Source: Curtobacterium sp. Leaf183 (GTDB lineage: Bacteria > Actinomycetota > Actinomycetes > Actinomycetales > Microbacteriaceae). From it: 64,000 bases of DNA. The stretch spans positions 977 to 64,976 of the forward strand of contig NZ_LMPO01000011.1 of NCBI RefSeq assembly GCF_001424385.1, in the 5' to 3' direction. Shown one piece after another: positions 1 to 8,228 of the stretch. The translations under genes and the position numbers were made by a program. The first letter of the stretch is position 1; each line of letters opens with the position of its first letter. The notes below the pieces were generated by a model that had not been told where the DNA came from, ran no database searches, and saw only the letters and a program-made list of their open reading frames with translations.

Positions 1-45
1 CTGCACATCTACCGGGTCCGGTGACCGCACCCGGGTCGAACCGGT

Positions 46-93
46 GACGGACGGGAGGCCCGTGGCGGTGTCGCCACGGGCCTCCCGTCCGTC
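46..93. terminator. perfect 22-bp hairpin, member of the dispersed GGAGGCCC palindrome family
   Basis: Bases 46-67 and 72-93 are perfectly complementary around a 4-nt loop, and no T-run follows. It lies just past the 3' end of the leftward gtrA-like gene and probably ends that transcript, perhaps also one entering from the left. The same core occurs at 42035-42078 and, with changes, at several other gene ends here. The preceding bases 1-45 show no gene. Confidence 0.75.
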
Positions 94-116
94 TCGTGGT
101 GCGGTCGGACCGCGAC

Positions 117-593
117 TCAGACGATCTCGGCGACCGCCTCGGCGGCGCCTTCCTTGTCGTCCTTGAAGACGAACTTGCCGTAGGCGAAGTACCGGAAGAC
201 GGTGGCGACGCCCTGGCCGATCAGCGTGCCGGAGACGTTGTCGGCGAGCGGAGAGTCCAGGTGCAGCACGTAGCGCGAGAACCCCAGGCAGCCGAGCTGC
301 AGCAGGATCGCGATGACGTTGAGCAGGGCGAAGACCAGGAAGCTCCTGAGGGTCTGCGCATCGGCGCGGTCGCGGTAGGTCCAGAGCCGACTGCCGAAGT
401 ACGTGACCACGCTGGCGATCGCGATCGCGATGATCTTGCCCACCAGGGGCAGCGCGAAGAGCGGGCCGTGTCCGCCCCAGAACACCAGGGCGTTGTAGAC
501 GACCGCATCGACGACGAAGCCGATCCCACCGACGACGAGGAACGAGCCCCCGCGCTTGAGGTGACCCAGGAACCACTCCGATGCGTTCGCCAC
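117..593 (-). CDS. GtrA-like polyprenyl-phosphate sugar flippase
   Basis: This 158-residue protein has four predicted membrane helices at about 16-39, 45-70, 86-106 and 123-144, which fits the GtrA family in length and topology. The family motif after the second helix reads SRLWTYR here. GtrA proteins are thought to move polyprenyl-phosphate-linked sugars across the membrane for glycosylation of surface polymers. The start is GTG with AAGGA about 4 nt upstream. Divergent GT2 and Ppm1-like genes next door could supply the lipid-linked sugar, so a joint role in wall glycan modification is inferred. The substrate cannot be told from sequence. Confidence 0.88.
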   Translation of the reverse strand: MANASEWFLGHLKRGGSFLVVGGIGFVVDAVVYNALVFWGGHGPLFALPLVGKIIAIAIASVVTYFGSRLWTYRDRADAQTLRSFLVFALLNVIAILLQLGCLGFSRYVLHLDSPLADNVSGTLIGQGVATVFRYFAYGKFVFKDDKEGAAEAVAEIV

Positions 594-718
594 GCTGTCC
601 TTCCCGTCCCGGGGCGGCGGGCACCGCGCAACCGGGGAACTGTTAATCTCTCGCAGGGGTTTCGTGACCGCAGACCCCGCCGCTCGACGGATCCGCGACC
701 ACTGAAGGACCCTATCCC

Positions 719-1762
719 GTGACTCCCGACGACCTCGTCATCGCCGCGATCGTTCCCTGCCACAACGAGGCACCGGCGATCCACAAGGTCGTGACCGACC
801 TCAAGGCCGCCGTGCCGGGCATCCACGTGTACGTGTACGACAACAACAGCACCGACGGCACGGACGAGGTCGCCCGTCGCGCCGGTGCCGAGGTCCGGTA
901 CGAGCACACCAAGGGCAAGGGCAACGTCATCCGCCGGGCGTTCGGCGACATCGACGCCGACGTCTACCTGATGATCGACGGCGACGACACCTACGACACC
1001 GCTGCTGCCCCCGAGATGATCAAGACCCTGCTCGAAGGGCCGTACGACCACATCCTCGGTGTCCGGCAGGACGACCCGAACGCCACCGCGTACCGCCCGG
1101 GCCACGAGGCCGGCAACCGGATGTTCAACCGCGTGGTCGGCAAGCTGTTCGGCACGCCGGTCTCCGACATGCTCAGCGGGTACCGCGTGATGTCCCGCCG
1201 CTTCGTGAAGTCGTTCCCCGCGCTGTCGCGCGAGTTCGAGACCGAGACCGAGCTCACGGTGCACGTGATGAACCTGCGCGTGCCGCACACCGAGGTGCCG
1301 GTGGGCTTCAAGGACCGCGCCGAGGGCACCGAGTCGAAGCTGAACACCTACAGCGACGGGTTCAAGATCCTGTCGCTCATCGCGCACCTGATCCGCTTCG
1401 AGCGCCCCGTGCTGTTCCACGGGGTCATCGGCGCGGTGTTCGCGGTCGTCGCCGTCGTCCTGGCCATCCCGCTGTTCATCGAGTTCAGCCGCACGGGGCT
1501 CGTGCCGCGGTTCCCGACGGCGTTCCTGGCCGCGTCGCTCATGGTGATCGCGTTCCTGACCTGGACCCTCGGCTTCATCCTCGAGGGCATCACCCGGCTG
1601 CGTCGCGAGACCAGTCGCCTGAACTACCTGACGTACTCGGCTGCCGGCGGCACGGTCCGTCGGCTGCTGACCGAGCACTCCGCCCCGGAGGGCGAGACAC
1701 CCTCCGAGGTCGCGCGCCAGACGCTCGGGCGGGAGCGCCCGAGCGACGGCACGACCCGATGA
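719..1762 (+). CDS. GT2 glycosyltransferase with C-terminal membrane helices
   Basis: The 347-residue protein opens with a GT-A GT2 domain: VPCHNEAP near residue 12, DNNSTDGT near 41 and the metal-binding MIDGDDTYD near 85-94. Two hydrophobic helices follow at about 231-257 and 271-293, the layout of polyprenyl-phosphate sugar synthases such as the DPM1/GtrB type. It probably moves a sugar from a nucleotide donor to a polyprenyl phosphate at the inner leaflet. The start is GTG with GAAGGA about 9 nt upstream. It overlaps the next gene by ATGA, so the two are translationally coupled. The sugar is unknown; the divergent flippase is a plausible partner. Confidence 0.88.
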   Translation: MTPDDLVIAAIVPCHNEAPAIHKVVTDLKAAVPGIHVYVYDNNSTDGTDEVARRAGAEVRYEHTKGKGNVIRRAFGDIDADVYLMIDGDDTYDTAAAPEMIKTLLEGPYDHILGVRQDDPNATAYRPGHEAGNRMFNRVVGKLFGTPVSDMLSGYRVMSRRFVKSFPALSREFETETELTVHVMNLRVPHTEVPVGFKDRAEGTESKLNTYSDGFKILSLIAHLIRFERPVLFHGVIGAVFAVVAVVLAIPLFIEFSRTGLVPRFPTAFLAASLMVIAFLTWTLGFILEGITRLRRETSRLNYLTYSAAGGTVRRLLTEHSAPEGETPSEVARQTLGRERPSDGTTR

Positions 1763-2493
1763 CGGCTGCCGCCGCCCTGGTCATCGTCCCGACGTACGAC
1801 GAGGCCGAGAACGTCGGGGACATCCTCGGACTCGTCCTCGGCGCCGTTCCGGACGCGCACGTGCTCGTCGTCGACGACGCCAGCCCGGACGGCACCGGTG
1901 ACGTCGTGGAGCGCATCGCGGCAACGGACGACCGCGTCCACCTGCTGCGGCGCTCGGGCAAGCTCGGCCTCGGCACCGCCTACGTCACCGGCTTCCGGTG
2001 GGGCCTGGAGCGCGGGTACGAGCTGCTCATCGAGATGGACGCCGACGGTTCGCACCCCGCCGACCGGCTGCCGGCGCTCATCGACGCGGTGCGGTCGCAG
2101 CCCGACGTGCAGCTCGCGATCGGTTCGCGCTGGGTGCCCGGAGGGTCGGTCGTCGACTGGCCCTGGTACCGCGAGGCGCTCAGCCGTGGTGGGAACGCCT
2201 ACGCGCGCTGGATGCTCCGCATCGACGTGCGGGACATCACCGCCGGCTTCCGGGTCTACCGCGCCGCGGTCATCGCGGGCATGGCGCTCGACGCGGTCGA
2301 CTCGAAGGGCTACTGCTTCCAGGTCGACATGACGCTGCGCGTGCACGACCTGGGCGGCCGCATCGTCGAGGTGCCGATCCGGTTCCGCGACCGGCTGCAC
2401 GGGGTGTCGAAGATGAGCCAGGCGATCGTGCTCGAGGCGATGCTGCGCGTCACGCAGTGGGGTCTGCAGCGCCGCTTCGCCCGTCGCCGCTGA
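1759..2493 (+). CDS. polyprenol-monophosphomannose synthase-like GT2
   Basis: The 244-residue soluble GT2 enzyme carries VIVPTYDEAENV at the N-terminus, VDDASPDGT near residue 38, EMDADGSHP near 91 and a WPWYREALSRGGN segment. These match the catalytic half of actinobacterial Ppm1 and eukaryotic DPM1, which make polyprenyl-phosphate mannose from GDP-mannose for membrane GT-C mannosyltransferases. No acyltransferase half is fused, unlike mycobacterial Ppm1. It starts inside the end of the upstream GT2. Its last 44 nt overlap the convergent GT87-type gene. The product would suit that gene and its relatives as donor, which is inference. Confidence 0.85.
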   Translation: MTAAAALVIVPTYDEAENVGDILGLVLGAVPDAHVLVVDDASPDGTGDVVERIAATDDRVHLLRRSGKLGLGTAYVTGFRWGLERGYELLIEMDADGSHPADRLPALIDAVRSQPDVQLAIGSRWVPGGSVVDWPWYREALSRGGNAYARWMLRIDVRDITAGFRVYRAAVIAGMALDAVDSKGYCFQVDMTLRVHDLGGRIVEVPIRFRDRLHGVSKMSQAIVLEAMLRVTQWGLQRRFARRR

Positions 2494-3937
2494 CGACCCG
2501 CTCGCCGCTGACGACCCGGTCGGTGCTGACGACCCGCTCGCCGGTGGCGACCCGGTCGGTGCTGACGACCCGGTCGCCGCTGACGACCCGGTCGGCGTCC
2601 GAGGGGTCGGCCAGCGCCGGTCCCGACGTCCCGGACCGCCCGGAGTCGGTCCGCTCCGACGTGCCCCGGACCGGCCGGGTCACCACCGGCGTCCGCAGGA
2701 ACACGACGACCAGGGCGACGAGCAGGGCGGCACGGCCCCAGATCCCCGCGGTCATCGCCTGGTAGGCCCACGTGTCCGTCCCGACACCGATCGCCTGGTA
2801 ATAGGTGTTGCGGAAGAACCCGACCACCGCGCAGACGTCCGCGACCAGGTACGCCGCGATCCACCAGCCGCCGACCCGCAGCACGACCAGGAACGGCAGC
2901 AGCCACAGGACGTACTGCGGTGACGCGACCTTGTTGCAGACCATGTAGACGGCCAGGAGCGCCGCGGCGGACTGCACCCACGGTGTGGTGCCCCGGCGGA
3001 GCGCGAGCACGACCGTGACGACGAGCACGGCCACGATCCCGAGTGCCGTCGCGACCGTCGACATGGCGCCCATCGTCTGCTGGATCGGCCCGTCCAGGTC
3101 GGTCGACCACGGCAGCAGCCCGTAGTACCAGACGGACATCGTCGAGGCGCCGATCGGCCGCGAGGCCTGGAACGTGAAGACGGACAGCCACCCCGGCAGG
3201 TTGACGAGCACGAAGGGCAGGTTCGCGGCCAGGACGACCCCGACCCCGGATCCGAGCGCGGCGGCGGTGCGCCGGACACGGGTCCCCAGCTCGGCGTCAC
3301 GGTCGAGCAGCGCCGCGATGACCAGCGGGGCCAGGAACATCAGCGGGTACAGCTTGAACGCCCCGCCGACCCCGAAGGCGGCTCCGGCGACGGCGTACCG
3401 GGTGGTGGTCGACCACGACGACGGCGGCCGGACCACGACGACGAGCCCGACCACGCTGCACGCGACGGCGAGCAGGTCCCAGTTGTAGACGGCGTACAGC
3501 GCCAACGGGGGCGTCGCGGCCCAGAGCCACGCGCGACGGCCGGCGACCCGGACGAGCAGGAGCGTGACGGTGACGGCGAGCACGACCGCGACCACGCCGG
3601 TGACGAGCAGGAACCCGTGTGCGGACCCGACGGGCAGTGCCGTCAGCCACACCCACACGCCAGTGAGCGTCGGGTACTCGACCGTGCCGTTGCCGAGCTC
3701 GGACCCGGTGACGTAGGGGAAGACGTGTCCAGCCAGGTCGCGCGAGCCCCAGAGTGCGGCGACGTCGGACCAGCAGCCGTACCGCGAGACGAACGCGCCC
3801 CGCACGACGCCCTCGGGTGTCGGCAGGGTGCAGGGCAGCTTCAGCAGCACGTTGAGGACCGTGGCGACGGCGGCGACCACGCACATGGCGAGACGTTCGA
3901 GCGGGCGGGGGTGCACCCGATCACGGTAGCCGCTCAC
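2450..3937 (-). CDS. GT87-type (DUF2029) membrane mannosyltransferase
   Basis: The 495-residue polytopic protein has about ten hydrophobic segments between residues 15 and 420. Its N-terminal luminal loop, with GCWSD near 54 and VEYPTLTG near 86, is typical of the GT87/DUF2029 GT-C fold that uses polyprenyl-phosphate mannose. Converging on the Ppm1-like gene supports that donor. After the last helix the protein ends in a hydrophilic tail with six hexapeptides of type RVVSGD/RVVSTD, encoded by an 18-bp tandem array. The GTG at 3937 is taken as start. A GTG at 3916, just after TACCGT, would give a leaderless start seven residues shorter. The acceptor is unknown. Confidence 0.82.
   Translation of the reverse strand: MSGYRDRVHPRPLERLAMCVVAAVATVLNVLLKLPCTLPTPEGVVRGAFVSRYGCWSDVAALWGSRDLAGHVFPYVTGSELGNGTVEYPTLTGVWVWLTALPVGSAHGFLLVTGVVAVVLAVTVTLLLVRVAGRRAWLWAATPPLALYAVYNWDLLAVACSVVGLVVVVRPPSSWSTTTRYAVAGAAFGVGGAFKLYPLMFLAPLVIAALLDRDAELGTRVRRTAAALGSGVGVVLAANLPFVLVNLPGWLSVFTFQASRPIGASTMSVWYYGLLPWSTDLDGPIQQTMGAMSTVATALGIVAVLVVTVVLALRRGTTPWVQSAAALLAVYMVCNKVASPQYVLWLLPFLVVLRVGGWWIAAYLVADVCAVVGFFRNTYYQAIGVGTDTWAYQAMTAGIWGRAALLVALVVVFLRTPVVTRPVRGTSERTDSGRSGTSGPALADPSDADRVVSGDRVVSTDRVATGERVVSTDRVVSGERVVSGDGRSGAADPTA
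2491..2598. repeat. six 18-bp tandem repeats
   Basis: There are six head-to-tail copies of an 18-bp unit of type TGACGACCCGSTCGSYGC, starting exactly at the stop codon of the Ppm1-like gene. On the minus strand they encode six RVVSGD-like hexapeptides at the C-terminus of the GT87-type protein. The unit is a multiple of three, so copy-number change would keep that frame open. The + strand gene always stops at the first unit. Confidence 0.9.
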
Positions 3938-3959
3938 GGGGTGCGACCCGCGACGCGAC

Positions 3960-4001
3960 GGACTGGAGGCCCGGGTCGGCCCGGCAGCGCGCCTCCAGTC
4001 C
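3960..4001. terminator. hairpin with GGACTGGAGGC stem
   Basis: GGACTGGAGGC at 3960-3970 pairs with GCCTCCAGTCC at 3991-4001, and more GC pairing lies inside the loop. It sits between the stop of the O-antigen-ligase-like gene (4041) and the start of the GT87-type gene (3937), both leftward, so it likely ends the former transcript. It is a diverged member of the window-wide palindrome family. Confidence 0.6.
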
Positions 4002-4040
4002 GGCTCCGGTCGCGATCGCGGCCCGGCTCGGCCGGCCGGG

Positions 4041-5354
4041 TCAGGTCAGGTGCTCGGTGCGCGGCAGGTGCCGCCGCCAGGAGCGGCGGCGGGCCGCGAC
4101 GACGATCACGGTGGCGAAGAGCATCAGGCCGGCGCCGTGCAGCAGGTAGCTCTCCGCGGTGCTCGTCACGCCGAGCAGGACGAGGATCGCTGCCGGCCAG
4201 ACGTACGCGACGCCGGGGAAGGTCGTGGCGGTGACCCAGGCGCGCGCGAAGGCGAGCAGCGCGGTGGCGAGCAGGATGAGCATGCCGGCCAGCCCGATCT
4301 GCAGCCACGCGTCGACGAAGGCGTTGAGCCCCGAGGTGAAGCGGGTGCCGGACGGGTCGACGAACGTCGAGAACGGGACCACTGCCTCGTGCGGCCAGGT
4401 GCCGACCCATCCCCAGCCCTGGATCGGGTACTGGTCGCTGAGCAGCCGGATCTGCGCCCACAGGTCGAGCCGGATGGCGCTGCCGCCGGCCGCACCGATC
4501 TCGGCGAGGATCCGGTGGCGGGCCAGCACGCCGACGATCCCCATCGCGATCACGAACGCGCCCAGCACGGCGTTGACCACCGGCCGCGTGCGCGGCTGCG
4601 CGTGCCGGAGCGACCACAGCGCGAGCGCCGTGACGGCCAGGGCGATCATCGCCAGGCCGGTGATCGGGGACTGGACGAGCATGAGCGCGATGACGGCCAG
4701 CGCGGTCGAGGCGACGGCGCGCCACATCGTCACCGACCGGGTGAGGAACTCGACGACGAACGTGACGAGGGCGACCGCGGCGACGAAGCCCATGAAGTTC
4801 CGTGTCCCGCCGATGCCCTGGATCGGGCCGCCGTCCGCGATGTCGCCGCGGATGCCGAACGCGGGGATCGGCAGGTCGAGCACCAGGCCCGACATGACCT
4901 CGAGCCCGAGGGCGATGACGAGCAGGATGCGGAACGCGTCGCCGGAGGCCCGGATGACCTGCACGAGGTCGCGGCCGAGCGCCAGGTAGAGGCCGAGCCC
5001 GATGAAGCAGACGGTCGCGACGAAGCCGCGGAGCGCGACCCAGGAGTACTCGCTCCACAGGACGCTGAGCGCGCAGTACCCGACGAAGGCCAGGAGCGAC
5101 AGGGGCAGCACACCGTGCCACTCGATGCGGTAGCGCTGCCCGAGCAGGCTGAGCCCGGCCAGGACCACCAGGGTGACGAGGACCGCCCACGTGCCGGCGG
5201 TCCCGACCAGGGCGTGGACCGTGGGCTGCCCGAACGCGAACAGCAGCATCACCGTGGCGAGTGCCTGGCTGAACCGGCCGCCCGCAGAGAACCCGATCCA
5301 CGCGGACAGGTACCGGCGTGCGAGCGCGCGCCTGGTCACCCTGCTGTCCGTCAC
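4041..5354 (-). CDS. O-antigen ligase/polymerase-like membrane protein
   Basis: About 437 residues form roughly eleven membrane helices with a large external loop near residues 280-340 holding QYPIQGWGWVGTWP, the loop signature of the Wzy_C/WaaL family. Such enzymes polymerise lipid-linked repeat units or ligate glycans to a carrier. The start chosen is GTG at 5354 because AGAGGA lies about 8 nt upstream; an ATG at 5396 has no good site. The gene is divergent from the unknown membrane protein at 5449. A paralogue with the same WGWxG loop lies at 6805-8184. Polymerase and ligase roles cannot be separated by sequence. Confidence 0.82.
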   Translation of the reverse strand: MTDSRVTRRALARRYLSAWIGFSAGGRFSQALATVMLLFAFGQPTVHALVGTAGTWAVLVTLVVLAGLSLLGQRYRIEWHGVLPLSLLAFVGYCALSVLWSEYSWVALRGFVATVCFIGLGLYLALGRDLVQVIRASGDAFRILLVIALGLEVMSGLVLDLPIPAFGIRGDIADGGPIQGIGGTRNFMGFVAAVALVTFVVEFLTRSVTMWRAVASTALAVIALMLVQSPITGLAMIALAVTALALWSLRHAQPRTRPVVNAVLGAFVIAMGIVGVLARHRILAEIGAAGGSAIRLDLWAQIRLLSDQYPIQGWGWVGTWPHEAVVPFSTFVDPSGTRFTSGLNAFVDAWLQIGLAGMLILLATALLAFARAWVTATTFPGVAYVWPAAILVLLGVTSTAESYLLHGAGLMLFATVIVVAARRRSWRRHLPRTEHLT

Positions 5355-5407
5355 CGGACCATCCTCTCGCACCCCTCTGCGTGTCGCCGCCGTCATCGCG
5401 GTGCGTC

Positions 5408-5439
5408 GATATCGCACGGCGCGATATCTCCGGTAGCGT
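5408..5439 (+). promoter_or_regulatory. inverted-repeat operator and -10 box between divergent glycan genes
   Basis: GATATCGC-N5-GCGATATC (5408-5428) is a perfect 8-bp inverted repeat and is AT-richer than its surroundings. It is followed by TAGCGT at 5434-5439, a -10 box 9 nt before the ATG at 5449. The repeat therefore covers the -35 to spacer region of the rightward promoter, and it lies about 55-75 nt upstream of the leftward GTG at 5354. A TetR- or GntR-like repressor site is the natural reading; no such regulator gene is in the window. Confidence 0.6.
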
Positions 5440-5448
5440 CTGCCGGCG

Positions 5449-6789
5449 ATGGACCGCGCGCCGAGGACCCTGCCCACGGCGGTCGCCGCGCTGGTCGTGC
5501 TCGTCGTCGCCACCGCCGGCGCCTGGTACCGCCTCGGCCCGGTCACCCGGGCGACGGTCTGGGCCGAGGACGGCGGGCCCTTCTTCCGCGACCGGCTGGC
5601 GGACGGGCCCGTCGACTCGCTGCTCCGTCCGTACGCCGGGTACCTGCACCTGCTGCCGCGACTGGTCGTCGACCTCGGGTTCGCGCGTCCGATCGAGGAG
5701 TACGCGGTCACCGTCGCCGGGGCGTGCTGCGTCGTCGTCGGGGTCGTCTCGGCCGCGGTGTTCGTGCTCGCGCGCGACCTGGTGCCCGCGTGGCCGCTCC
5801 GCGTGGTGCTCGCGGCCGTGCCCGTGGTGGTGCCCGTCGTGCCCTTCGAGATCAGCGGGAACGCCGCGAACCTGCACTGGTTCATGCTCGTGCTGGTTCC
5901 GTGGCTCTTCGCCGCGCGGGTCCGCACGTGGTGGGGGTCCGCGCTCGTCGCGGTGCTCGCCCTCGGCGCCGTCCTCACCGAACCGCAGACGCTGCTGTTC
6001 GCGCCCCTGCTCGTCGTCGCCTGGTGGCGCCCGGGCCTCCGGGACCGACTCCGCGCGCTGCCGGTCACCGTGGCCACGGTGCTCGCCGGTGCCGCGCAGG
6101 TGACGACCGCGCTCACCACCGAGCGTGCCTCGCGACCCGGGGACCCGAGCATCCGGGACGTCGTCCACGGGTACCTGCTCCAGCCGCTCGCCGGGGCGTG
6201 GACCCGGCGGGTGGGGTCGGTCGCCGCGGCGGTCGAGCACCACGGCGCCGTCGTCGTGGTCCTCCCCGCAGTCCTCGTGGCCGTGCTGCTGGTCGTCGCG
6301 GTCGTCGTCGGTCCGTGGCGCGCGCGGGTGCAGGTGCTGGCGCTCGGCATCGGTTCCGTCGTGGTGTGGACCGCCGCACTCGTCCTCAACGCCAGCGCGA
6401 ACGGGCAGTGGGGCGAGCAGGCGGTCACCGCCTTCACCGCGGCGCCACCGACGCGCTACGCGGCGGCCTCCGCCGTGCTGCTGACCGAGGGCGTCGTCCT
6501 GGCCGCATCGGTGCTGATCGACCGACGGAGCCGGTCGGTCGACGCCGGCTCGACGTGGCTCGCGATCGGCGGGGCGTCGGTCGGGTGGCTGGCGATCGCG
6601 GTGGTGGTCGCGGCGGCGGTCACGAACGTCGCGCCGGGCGACACGCAACGCAGCGGGGGACCGGCATGGCGTCCGCAGGTCGCGTCGCAGACGGACGCGT
6701 GCCGGGCCGACCCGTCGGGTGTGGTGCACGCGAAGACGGCACCATGGGGGACGACGCTGCCCTGCACGCTGGTGCTCGGCGGACGGTGA
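5449..6789 (+). CDS. polytopic membrane protein of unknown function, GT-C-like
   Basis: The 446-residue protein has roughly ten hydrophobic segments and ends in an external tail of about 60 residues with two cysteines, which may form a disulfide. After the first helix an external loop contains VWAEDGGPFF near residue 37. An acidic motif in that position is typical of GT-C glycosyltransferases. I do not recognise the family. The transcript is probably leaderless (TAGCGT, then ATG at 5449). Its place between two O-antigen-ligase-like genes suggests a role in making or decorating an exported glycan. Confidence 0.7.
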   Translation: MDRAPRTLPTAVAALVVLVVATAGAWYRLGPVTRATVWAEDGGPFFRDRLADGPVDSLLRPYAGYLHLLPRLVVDLGFARPIEEYAVTVAGACCVVVGVVSAAVFVLARDLVPAWPLRVVLAAVPVVVPVVPFEISGNAANLHWFMLVLVPWLFAARVRTWWGSALVAVLALGAVLTEPQTLLFAPLLVVAWWRPGLRDRLRALPVTVATVLAGAAQVTTALTTERASRPGDPSIRDVVHGYLLQPLAGAWTRRVGSVAAAVEHHGAVVVVLPAVLVAVLLVVAVVVGPWRARVQVLALGIGSVVVWTAALVLNASANGQWGEQAVTAFTAAPPTRYAAASAVLLTEGVVLAASVLIDRRSRSVDAGSTWLAIGGASVGWLAIAVVVAAAVTNVAPGDTQRSGGPAWRPQVASQTDACRADPSGVVHAKTAPWGTTLPCTLVLGGR

Positions 6790-6804
6790 GCCGCTCGGAC
6801 GGGG

Positions 6805-8184
6805 TCAGCGCGTGCCGGCCCAGCGGAACTCGCGCTTCGCGGGCGGCGTGCGCGGGCCGTCACCGATCGACACCGGCTCCTCGCCGACCAGCACGATCCG
6901 GGACTTGATCGCGATGAGGGCGAAGAGGATCCAGTTGCCCTGGTAGAGCAACCGCGACTCGGCCACCGACTGCGCGAGGAGCGCCACGACGACCAGCAGG
7001 GGCAGCAGCGACACCGCGTCGAAGGTGCGGGGACGGAGCGCGGCGTCGTAGCCGATCCGCGTCGCCGAGGCCCACGAGCGGGACAGCGTCGTGACGACGT
7101 AGATCGCGAAGAGCACCAGACCGATGATGCCGGTCTGCATCCACACGTCGAGGTACGCGTCGTGCGCCTGCAGGTACGTGACGCCCTTGCGGTGCGCCAG
7201 GTCGGCGAGCGTCGGGATCGAGGGCCACCAGTAGCCGATCCAGCCCCACCCCACGACCGGGTGCTGGTCGATGAGGCCCTGCACCTGCGACCAGATCTCG
7301 CCGCGTCCGGTCAGGTCCGAGCTCTTGCCGAGCAGCCCGAGCAGCGCGCCGCGTGCCGTCACCCCGACGGCGACCACGACGACGGCGACACCGGCGACGG
7401 CGAGGTAGCGCGGGGTCCGGCGCTCGGTGGGGGTCCGCCGGATCCACAGGGCCACCAGCGCCACCACCGCGACGACGACGGCCGCCACGACGATCGTCGA
7501 GGAGCGTGCGAGCACGAACACCACCGCTGCGACGACGAGCCAGCCGATCGCCCGGGCACGGCGGATGCGGCCCTCGGCGAGCTGGAGGGCGACGGCGATC
7601 GCGGCGAGCAGCGCGACCATCGCCAGCAGGTTCGCGTTGCCCGGCAGGCCCTGGATGCGCCCGCCGGTGAAGAGCTCCGCTCGTGAGAAGTAGAAGGCGT
7701 CGGGGATGTGCCGGTCGCCGTAGTGGGTCCAGATCGGTGCGATCGGGTGTCGGACGACGACCGCCACGACGGCCTCGAACAGGAGCGACAGCAGGAGCAC
7801 CCAGCGCATCGCGACGCTGAGGGCGTCGAGGATCCGCCGCCAGGTCAGTGTCGACGCGATGACGAACGCCACCAGGGCACAGAGGACCTGTGCCACCATG
7901 CTCGCGAGCGTGGCCGCCCACCAGTGCGACCACAGCGTCGTCACCAGGCACCACCCGAGGAAGATCCACAGCGCTCGTGGCGTCCGCTGGATCGTCGGCT
8001 TCGCCCGTACCGCCAGCACGACGCCCCAGGCTCCGGCGAGGGCCCACACGACGGCCGCGCCGTACCACGTCAGGGTGTTCGGGAGCGCGTCGCCGGCGAA
8101 CACGATGAACAGGACGGCGGCAGCGAAGGCGAAGGCCTCGCGCTCGGACACGGCTCCGCGGGCCAGGGGCCAGGTGTTCGTCAC
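6805..8184 (-). CDS. O-antigen ligase/polymerase-like membrane protein (second copy)
   Basis: The 459-residue protein has about eleven helices and the Wzy_C/WaaL loop HPVVGWGWIGYWWP near residue 300, followed by AHDAYLDVWMQTG. It is a paralogue of the 4041-5354 protein, with the same loop layout but low overall similarity. It ends in a cytosolic tail of about 30 residues. The start is GTG at 8184, 10 nt after TAGCCT, so the message should be leaderless and divergent from manA. It converges with the unknown membrane gene, leaving only 15 nt between stops. A role as ligase or polymerase of a surface glycan is inferred. Confidence 0.82.
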   Translation of the reverse strand: MTNTWPLARGAVSEREAFAFAAAVLFIVFAGDALPNTLTWYGAAVVWALAGAWGVVLAVRAKPTIQRTPRALWIFLGWCLVTTLWSHWWAATLASMVAQVLCALVAFVIASTLTWRRILDALSVAMRWVLLLSLLFEAVVAVVVRHPIAPIWTHYGDRHIPDAFYFSRAELFTGGRIQGLPGNANLLAMVALLAAIAVALQLAEGRIRRARAIGWLVVAAVVFVLARSSTIVVAAVVVAVVALVALWIRRTPTERRTPRYLAVAGVAVVVVAVGVTARGALLGLLGKSSDLTGRGEIWSQVQGLIDQHPVVGWGWIGYWWPSIPTLADLAHRKGVTYLQAHDAYLDVWMQTGIIGLVLFAIYVVTTLSRSWASATRIGYDAALRPRTFDAVSLLPLLVVVALLAQSVAESRLLYQGNWILFALIAIKSRIVLVGEEPVSIGDGPRTPPAKREFRWAGTR

Positions 8185-8228
8185 GGGGACCAGGCTAACG
8201 CCGTGCGAGCGGCCGATACGCTCGGCTC

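Noticed and set aside
2491-2598. CRISPR-like array
   Set aside because: Units abut with no spacers and are coding; the same holds for the repeats at 59478 and 30649. No cas genes are present.
4050-6908. Very long open frames opposite or out of phase to real genes, here and at 10624-13251, 30795-34061, 39609-41927 and 61803-63494
   Set aside because: They are Arg/Gly/Ala-rich or Asp/His/Val-rich translations typical of the antisense of GC-rich genes, lack domains and ribosome-binding sites, and lie opposite strongly supported genes.
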